Assembly (NCBI GenBank): GCA_011048585.1
Contig: DSDS01000036.1
Coordinates: 1-11,600, forward strand
Direction: 5' to 3'
From: Desulfurivibrio alkaliphilus
GTDB lineage: Bacteria > Desulfobacterota > Desulfobulbia > Desulfobulbales > Desulfurivibrionaceae
DNA: 11,600 bases
The position numbers and the translations under genes were made by a program. The notes below the pieces were generated by a model. It saw only the letters and a program-made list of their open reading frames with translations, was not told the DNA's origin and searched no databases. How positions within the stretch are numbered: the stretch's first letter is position 1; the number at the start of each line of letters is the position of its first letter. This document shows positions 7,108 to 11,600 of this stretch, one piece after another.

Positions 7108-8529
7108 ATGAGCGAGGTTAACACAGGGAAGGTTATTCAGGTCATCGGGCCGGTGGTTGACGTTGAGTTTGAGCCGGGCAAGCTTCCCGAAATTATGAAC
7201 GGGATGCTGGTCAGCAACAAGGGGATCAGCGACGAGGCCGATAACCTGGTGATCGAAGTGGCCCAGCATCTGGGTAACAACGTGGTTCGCTGCGTTTCCA
7301 TGGATCAGACCGATGGTTTGGTTCGCGGCCAGGAGGTCAAGGATACCGGTAAGCCCATCGAGATCCCCTGTGGCGCGCCGGCTTTGGGCCGGATCATGAA
7401 CGTGGTCGGGCGCCCGGTGGATGGCTTGGGCGCGATCACCTCCGATAAGATGAGGCCGATCCATAAGCCGGCTCCGGCCTTCACCGAGCAGGACACCGAG
7501 ATCCACGTCCTGGAAACCGGCATCAAGGTTATCGACCTGCTGGTGCCTTTCCCCCGGGGCGGTAAGATGGGGCTGTTCGGTGGCGCTGGTTGCGGCAAGA
7601 CCGTTATCATGATGGAGATGGTTAACAATATCGCCCTGCACCATGGCGGCATTTCGGTTTTCTGCGGGGTTGGCGAGCGGACCCGTGAGGGTAATGATCT
7701 CTACCACGAGATGAAGGAATCGGGCGTTTTGCCTAAGGCAGCCTTGGTTTACGGCCAGATGACCGAGCCTCCGGGAGCCCGGAGCCGGGTCGCTCTGACC
7801 GGCCTTTCTGCCGCCGAGTATTTCCGTGACGAAGAGGGGCAGGACGTGCTTTTCTTCGTGGACAACATCTTCCGTTTCACCCAGGCCGGCTCCGAGGTTT
7901 CGGCTCTGCTTGGCCGGATTCCTTCGGCGGTAGGTTATCAGCCCACCCTGGCCACCGACCTCGGTGCCCTCCAGGAGCGGATCACCTCCACCACCAAGGG
8001 TTCGATCACTGCGGTACAGTGTGTTTATGTGCCGGCCGACGACCTTACCGACCCGGCTCCGGCCACCACCTTTGCCCATCTTGACGGCACCGTGGTACTG
8101 TCCCGGCAGATCGCCGAGCTGGGTATCTATCCGGCGGTTGATCCCCTGGACTCCACCTCGCGGATTCTCGACCCCAACGTTTTGGGCGAGGAACACTACC
8201 AGGTGGCCCGAGGGGTCCAGATTACCCTGCAGAAGTACAAGGATCTGCAGGACATTATCGCCATTCTCGGTATGGATGAGCTTTCCGAAGAGGATCAGCT
8301 CACCGTGGCCCGGGCCCGGAAAATACAGCGCTTTCTTTCCCAGCCCTTTACCGTGGCTGAAACCTTCACCGGGATGCCCGGCAAGTATGTGAAGGTTGAG
8401 GACACTGTCCGCGGTTTCAAGGAGATTCTGGACGGCAAGCATGACGAGTTGCCCGAGGGCGCCTTCTACATGGTGGGCAGCATCGACGAGGCGGTTGAAA
8501 AGGCCAACCGCGAGAAGGCGACGGCTTAA
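7108..8529 (+). CDS. atpD: ATP synthase F1 subunit beta (catalytic)
   Basis: Beta carries the catalytic sites where ADP and phosphate become ATP. From the ATG at 7108 it is 473 residues, and motif positions align with well-studied thermophilic Bacillus beta: Walker A GGAGCGKT at 158-165 (Lys164), GERTREG with the general base Glu190, the FFVDNIFRF Walker B strand, and DELSEED at 390-396, the lever that pushes gamma. This start was chosen because CAGGAGG (7094-7100) sits seven bases upstream and the protein then starts at SEVNTGKVIQVIGPVVDVEF. An in-frame TTG at 7078 would add ten unsupported residues. Oddities are Cys162 inside the P-loop, where Val is usual, and Cys186 next to GVGERT, where Ala is usual. 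There are five cysteines in all (62, 88, 162, 186, 305). Confidence 0.98.
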   Translation: MSEVNTGKVIQVIGPVVDVEFEPGKLPEIMNGMLVSNKGISDEADNLVIEVAQHLGNNVVRCVSMDQTDGLVRGQEVKDTGKPIEIPCGAPALGRIMNVVGRPVDGLGAITSDKMRPIHKPAPAFTEQDTEIHVLETGIKVIDLLVPFPRGGKMGLFGGAGCGKTVIMMEMVNNIALHHGGISVFCGVGERTREGNDLYHEMKESGVLPKAALVYGQMTEPPGARSRVALTGLSAAEYFRDEEGQDVLFFVDNIFRFTQAGSEVSALLGRIPSAVGYQPTLATDLGALQERITSTTKGSITAVQCVYVPADDLTDPAPATTFAHLDGTVVLSRQIAELGIYPAVDPLDSTSRILDPNVLGEEHYQVARGVQITLQKYKDLQDIIAILGMDELSEEDQLTVARARKIQRFLSQPFTVAETFTGMPGKYVKVEDTVRGFKEILDGKHDELPEGAFYMVGSIDEAVEKANREKATA

Positions 8530-8569
8530 CCGTTTCTGCAGCAGCACCTTTACAGGGCGAGGATAGACG

Positions 8570-8983
8570 ATGGCAGCATTGATACAGTTGGAGATCGTTA
8601 CCCCCAAGGGGGCGGTGCTCAGCGAGCAGGTCGAGATGGTCACCGCTCCAGGTTATGCCGGGGTTTTCGGGGTATTGGCCAATCATGCCCCCCTGCTCAG
8701 CACCATCAAGATCGGCAATCTGGTTTACAAGAAGGATGGCCGGGATGATATTGTGATGGTCAGCGGTGGTTTCTGCGAGGTTTCCAATAATAAGGTTACC
8801 TTTCTGGTCGAGAGCGCCGAGCGGGGCAGCGATATCGATGTGGATCGCGCTTTGCGGGCCAAGGAGCGGGCCGAGAAACGCCTGGCCGAAGCAATGGCCC
8901 AGAAGGAAAAGATCGATCGGGTTCGAGCCGAAGCCGCTTTGCAGCGAGCCTTGGCCCGTCTGAAGGCCGCCGGCAAGATGTAA
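8570..8983 (+). CDS. atpC: ATP synthase F1 subunit epsilon
   Basis: Epsilon binds gamma and the c-ring in the rotor and, through its C-terminal helices, can brake ATP hydrolysis. The 137 residues comprise an N-terminal beta-sandwich (LEIVTPKGAVLSEQVEMVTAPGYAGVFGVL, about 1-86) and a C-terminal helical hairpin rich in Arg, Glu and Ala. IDVDRA at 89-94 fits the I/L-D-x-x-R-A motif associated with ATP binding by regulatory epsilon subunits. The ATG is preceded by GCGAGGA at 8557-8563. It is the last gene of the operon: a strong terminator begins 46 bases after its stop. Confidence 0.96.
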   Translation: MAALIQLEIVTPKGAVLSEQVEMVTAPGYAGVFGVLANHAPLLSTIKIGNLVYKKDGRDDIVMVSGGFCEVSNNKVTFLVESAERGSDIDVDRALRAKERAEKRLAEAMAQKEKIDRVRAEAALQRALARLKAAGKM

Positions 8984-9028
8984 GGGCAAAACCCCCTCCC
9001 TCCTCTGGGGGAGTCTCAGCGTACCTGC

Positions 9029-9065
9029 AAAAGCCGTCGCCGGATCTCCGGTGGCGGCTTTTTTT
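9029..9065. terminator. Bidirectional intrinsic terminator between atpC and cheX
   Basis: The arm AAAAGCCGTCGCCGG (9029-9043), the loop ATCT and the arm CCGGTGGCGGCTTTT (9048-9062) form a 15-pair stem with only two G-U wobbles, followed on the plus strand by a run of Ts to 9065. On the minus strand the same hairpin is followed by TTTT, so it can also end cheX, whose stop codon is at 9068-9070. A weaker CCCCC/GGGGG hairpin precedes it (8992-9011). Confidence 0.88.
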
Positions 9066-9067
9066 GC

Positions 9068-9541
9068 TTAGCAAGTGCCAAGATTGGCTTCGACCACGAA
9101 GCCCCCCTCTTCGGTTGCAAAGGGAATTACGATGGTGGGAGTGCTTGAGTAGTAGGGTATTTCAACCCCCTTGCCTACTAACATGGTGGGGGTGGCCAGA
9201 TCGAAATTGTGGTTGATCTTGGCCAGCTCGGCCTTGGCGCCGCCGCAGATCATGTTGGTGATCTCTCCCACCGCGTCCACCACCTCGTCGTCGATTGCGG
9301 GCCGGAGGGGCTCCATCAGCATGTTGGCCACGATTTTGAGAATGGCCGGGGCGGAGAAACTGACAATCATCGTGCCGCTGGTGGTTTCCGAACTCATGCC
9401 GATCACCCCGGTAACCTCGCCGAAGGCCAGCTTATCATCCTTAAGATATGGTTTGCCGGCCTTGATCCTGGTCTGGGCCATGGTCTCGATCACGTTCTTG
9501 GTGGCGTTGAGGAAGGGGTTGATCAGTTCTGCTTTAAGCAT
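9068..9541 (-). CDS. cheX: CheX-type chemotaxis phosphatase
   Basis: This 157-residue protein matches the CheX/CheC/FliY fold family, whose members dephosphorylate CheY-P. The hallmark helix is DAVGEITNMICGGAKAEL: Asp89-x3-Glu93-x2-Asn96 fits the (D/S)-x3-E-x2-N active-site consensus. It occurs once, as in CheX, rather than twice as in CheC. The N-terminal INPFLNATKNVIETMAQT and a Gly/Ser/Thr-rich beta-sheet (GTMIVSF, TPTIVIPF) also fit, and the length equals known CheX. Translation was started at the ATG complementary to 9539-9541 because a CTGGAGA ribosome site lies just upstream (core at 9551-9554) and a good promoter lies at 9575-9604. A longer in-frame start at 9721 would run across that promoter. 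No che or fla genes are in the window, so its target CheY-like protein is unknown. Confidence 0.85.
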   Translation of the reverse strand: MLKAELINPFLNATKNVIETMAQTRIKAGKPYLKDDKLAFGEVTGVIGMSSETTSGTMIVSFSAPAILKIVANMLMEPLRPAIDDEVVDAVGEITNMICGGAKAELAKINHNFDLATPTMLVGKGVEIPYYSSTPTIVIPFATEEGGFVVEANLGTC

Positions 9542-9574
9542 TATAAAAATCTCCAGCTGAAGCTTTAAACCGCC

Positions 9575-9604
9575 AGAATAGGTTGATGTTTGCATTTCTG
9601 TCAA
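9575..9604 (-). promoter_or_regulatory. Putative sigma-70-type promoter of cheX
   Basis: Read on the minus strand, a perfect TTGACA (9599-9604) is followed by an 18-base spacer and TATTCT (9575-9580, four of six consensus matches). Initiation would fall near 9568, about 27 bases before the cheX ATG, leaving room for the CTGGAGA ribosome site. This also supports the short cheX start. Confidence 0.6.
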
Positions 9605-9657
9605 GTCATTTTGTTGTCGTTTTTGCATGAAATTTGTGTTGAAAAGGTTATATCGAC

Positions 9658-9680
9658 CAGTTCTGTCGGACCTGGAACTG
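9658..9680 (+). promoter_or_regulatory. Inverted repeat upstream of the GltD-like gene
   Basis: CAGTTC (9658-9663) and GAACTG (9675-9680) form a perfect inverted repeat separated by 11 bases, which themselves include GTC-G-GAC. The dyad lies 57-79 bases before the flavoprotein ATG, in the 195-base divergent spacer. It could be an operator or a leader hairpin. No convincing -35/-10 pair was found for the plus-strand gene, although TATATC at 9649-9654 could serve as a -10. Confidence 0.3.
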
Positions 9681-9736
9681 AACAATGTGGTGATATTTTT
9701 TACCAGCAACATGCCAACCAATTAGGGAGTGAGAAA

Positions 9737-11125
9737 ATGGATACCAAGGAGCGGATGGCCATACCTCGCCAGCAGCCCCGGGAGTTGCCGGTGGCCGAGC
9801 GGATCAGCAATTTTAATGAAGTTGTTTTCGGCTATGATGACGAGACGGCCAGGCGTGAGGCCGAACGTTGCCTGCAGTGCAAAAAACCCAAGTGCCGCGA
9901 GGGCTGCCCCATCCATAATGATATTCCCGGTTTTATCCGGTTGATTCGGGAGGGCAAGATCGAGGAGGCCTATTGGCTTGACCGCCAGACCAACACCCTG
10001 CCGGCGATCTGTTCCCGGGTTTGCCCTCATGAATTTCAGTGTGAAGGCCACTGTCTGCTGGGTAAAAAAGGCCAACCGGTGGCCATTGGGATGCTGGAAC
10101 GTTATATCGTCGACTGGATGACGGCCAACGGCAAGAGCATGCTCCCCTCCTGCGCCCTGCCCAACAAACGGAAGGTGGCCATTGTCGGTTCGGGGCCGGC
10201 CGGAATGTCGGTGGCTTACTATCTGGCCAAAGAGGGCTATGCCTGCACCATCTTCGAGAGTCTGCCCAAAACCGGGGGGATGTTGACGGTGGGTATCCCC
10301 GCCTATCGCTTGCCGCGGGCGATCATTGCCGCTGAATTTGAGGCTTTGAACCAGTGTGGGGTCAAGGTGGTAAGCGGGGTTACCATCGGCCTCGACAAGA
10401 CCTTGGACGATCTCAAGAAGGAGGGGTTTGAAGCGGTTTTCCTTGGCCCGGGGGCCCACGTCAGCCGCAAATTGGGGGTGGAGGGCGAGGAGTTGGCTGG
10501 GGTGATCCACGGAGTGGATTATCTTCGCCGGGTGAACTTGGGTGAACCGGTTAGCCTGGGCCGCAATGTGGTGGTGGTGGGCGGCGGCAACGTGGCCATT
10601 GACTGCGCCCGTACCGCCCTGAGGACCGGGTCCGACCAGGTTTTCATCCTTTACCGACGCAGTCGTGAGGAAATGCCGGCTTCCAAGGCCGAGATCCATC
10701 ATCTGGAAGAGGAGGGGGTGCGGATTGAGATGCTGGCCGCCCCCGTCAAGATTCACGGGGAGAACGGTCGGCTCACCAAGATCGAATGCATTCGGATGCA
10801 GCTTGGTGAATGCGACGCTTCCGGGCGCTGCCGGCCCGAGCCCATGGTGGGCAGCAACTTCATGATCGAGGCCGATGCCATTATTCCGGCAATCAGTCAG
10901 GATGTCGATGTTACCGCCGGCAGCGGGCAGAAGCTGGCCTTAAGCCGCTGGGGCACCTTCGAAGTTGATGAGGCCACCCTGCAAACCACGGTACCCTGGG
11001 TGTTTGCCGCCGGCGACGCGGTCCTGGGGCCCCAAACCGTGGCCAAGGCCGTCTTTCAGGCCAAAGAGGCGGCTGAATCGATCCATCGCCTGCTCCAGGG
11101 GCGGGATCTCAGGGAAGGGCGCTGA
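9737..11125 (+). CDS. gltA: GltD-like NADPH-dependent iron-sulfur flavoprotein (glutamate synthase small subunit / NfnB family)
   Basis: This 462-residue oxidoreductase belongs to the glutamate synthase beta-subunit family, which passes electrons between NAD(P)H, FAD and Fe-S clusters. Visible in order: an N-terminal Fe-S domain with two Cys groups (Cys45, 48, 53, 57 and Cys92, 96, 102, 106); the FAD Rossmann motif VAIVGSGPAG (147-156); the NAD(P)H motif VVVVGGGNVAID (278-289) with YRRSREEMPA after it; and the C-terminal FAD contact AAGDAVLGPQTVAKAV. Length and start (MDTKERMAIPRQQP) fit the stand-alone 'homotetrameric' form often annotated gltA (not citrate synthase), and also NfnB/SudB. The ATG at 9737 follows AGGGAG at 9724-9729; an in-frame upstream ATG at 9590 was not used. 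No NfnA-like or GltB large-subunit gene is adjacent in the window, so the physiological acceptor is uncertain. A histidine kinase gene follows after 15 bases. Confidence 0.87.
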   Translation: MDTKERMAIPRQQPRELPVAERISNFNEVVFGYDDETARREAERCLQCKKPKCREGCPIHNDIPGFIRLIREGKIEEAYWLDRQTNTLPAICSRVCPHEFQCEGHCLLGKKGQPVAIGMLERYIVDWMTANGKSMLPSCALPNKRKVAIVGSGPAGMSVAYYLAKEGYACTIFESLPKTGGMLTVGIPAYRLPRAIIAAEFEALNQCGVKVVSGVTIGLDKTLDDLKKEGFEAVFLGPGAHVSRKLGVEGEELAGVIHGVDYLRRVNLGEPVSLGRNVVVVGGGNVAIDCARTALRTGSDQVFILYRRSREEMPASKAEIHHLEEEGVRIEMLAAPVKIHGENGRLTKIECIRMQLGECDASGRCRPEPMVGSNFMIEADAIIPAISQDVDVTAGSGQKLALSRWGTFEVDEATLQTTVPWVFAAGDAVLGPQTVAKAVFQAKEAAESIHRLLQGRDLREGR

Positions 11126-11140
11126 GAGATTCGGGACGGG

Positions 11141-11600
11141 ATGAGATCGGTTTGTGAAGCTCCCTGTATTTTTACCGAGATCCTGGACAGCATCGACATC
11201 GGCTTGATCATCCTCGACACCGTAAAGCAGGATATTTTTTTCAAGAACAAACACGTCGTCGACCTGCTCTCTCCCCTGCGGGCCGCCCAGGATTATCAGG
11301 GGCTGACCAGGCTGCTCAGCGTAGAGTTGGAAAATCTGCTGAAACCGGGACGGACCAAGGGGCGCCAGATCATCATCCGTTATGAACATCGGGTGCTTGG
11401 CTATACGGTCAGCCGTCCGTCCCGGGATGAGCGCTACATCACGGTTTTTGTCCAGGATATCACCGATCGCCACCGGCTGGCCGCCGTCGACGAGGCCACC
11501 GAAATGGTGAACAATATCAGCTCCCTCTTTTCCGGGATTCGCCATGAGATCGGCAACCCGCTCAACTCCATCAAGATGGCGCTGATGGTATTGCAGAGCA
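11141..11600 (+). CDS. PAS-domain sensor histidine kinase, N-terminal part (3' end outside window)
   Basis: The frame stays open from the ATG at 11141 to the window edge (153 codons). Residues about 10-108 look like a PAS sensor domain: the opening helix ILDSIDIGLIILD, a central FKNKHVVDLL, and the closing strand YITVFVQDITDRHRL, typical of PAS C-ends. A HisKA dimerisation/phosphoacceptor helix follows, with the H-box RHEIGNPLN; His135 is the expected phosphorylated residue. No transmembrane segment precedes the PAS, so the kinase is probably cytoplasmic. The catalytic ATPase domain and any response regulator lie beyond the window. The gene starts 15 bases after the flavoprotein stop with a weak GGGACGGG ahead of it, suggesting co-transcription and perhaps a redox- or nitrogen-linked signal, which is inference. 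Confidence 0.85.
   Translation, partial: MRSVCEAPCIFTEILDSIDIGLIILDTVKQDIFFKNKHVVDLLSPLRAAQDYQGLTRLLSVELENLLKPGRTKGRQIIIRYEHRVLGYTVSRPSRDERYITVFVQDITDRHRLAAVDEATEMVNNISSLFSGIRHEIGNPLNSIKMALMVLQS

Noticed and set aside
7093..8643. 516-residue minus-strand open frame antisense to atpD
   Set aside because: Shadow of the highly conserved beta-subunit gene; it runs across the atpD-atpC junction and has no domain signature.
9542..9721. 60-residue N-terminal extension of CheX
   Set aside because: It would cross the cheX promoter. The internal ATG at 9541 has a well-placed ribosome site and gives the normal CheX length.
9590..9736. 49-codon N-terminal extension of the GltD-like protein from an upstream ATG
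   Set aside because: The extension shows no family similarity and lies within the divergent regulatory spacer. The ATG at 9737 has a good AGGGAG ribosome site and yields the family-typical N-terminus.
1..11600. CRISPR array, tRNA or rRNA genes, insertion sequences, phage or defence genes
   Set aside because: No regularly spaced repeats, tRNA-like cloverleaf, transposase or terminal inverted repeats were seen. The genes are all conserved chromosomal types, with no obvious compositional break.

Overview
The window is a compact, GC-rich, almost fully coding chromosomal segment. Its gene content is ordinary housekeeping: the 3' end of recA, a complete alaS, an F-type ATP synthase operon (atpF'-atpF-atpH-atpA-atpG-atpD-atpC), a CheX-type chemotaxis phosphatase on the opposite strand, a GltD-like (glutamate synthase small subunit) iron-sulfur flavoprotein, and the 5' part of a PAS-domain histidine kinase. 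The layout suggests an anaerobic, non-phototrophic 'deltaproteobacterium' (Thermodesulfobacteriota, for example a Desulfobulbales-type sulfur or sulfate metaboliser). The grounds are recA followed directly by alaS, paired b'/b subunits heading an atp operon that lacks the a and c genes, and a stand-alone GltA/NfnB-type flavoprotein. This placement is inferred from gene order and protein character, not from a database search.

Left part (1-2965): the recA C-terminus is followed after 33 bases by alaS, with no recX between them. Middle part (2966-9065): a 110-base spacer carries a good sigma-70-like promoter and a perfect 14-bp palindrome, followed by seven tightly packed ATP synthase genes. Two of the junctions overlap (TGATG and GTGA). 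The operon ends in a strong hairpin terminator that also serves the convergent cheX gene. It encodes all of F1 (alpha, beta, gamma, delta, epsilon) plus the two peripheral-stalk subunits b' and b. The membrane rotor and stator subunits (c, a) and AtpI are not here and must lie elsewhere.

Right part (9068-11600): cheX (minus strand) and the GltD-like gene (plus strand) diverge from a 195-base spacer. That spacer holds a convincing cheX promoter and an inverted repeat ahead of the flavoprotein gene. The flavoprotein gene is followed after 15 bases by a PAS/HisKA sensor kinase that runs off the window, so the two are probably co-transcribed.

No clear undescribed system is visible. The points most worth a second look are the flavoprotein/sensor-kinase pairing without a recognisable redox partner in view, the lone CheX, the unusual cysteines around the F1 catalytic sites, and the dyad symmetry downstream of the putative atp promoter.
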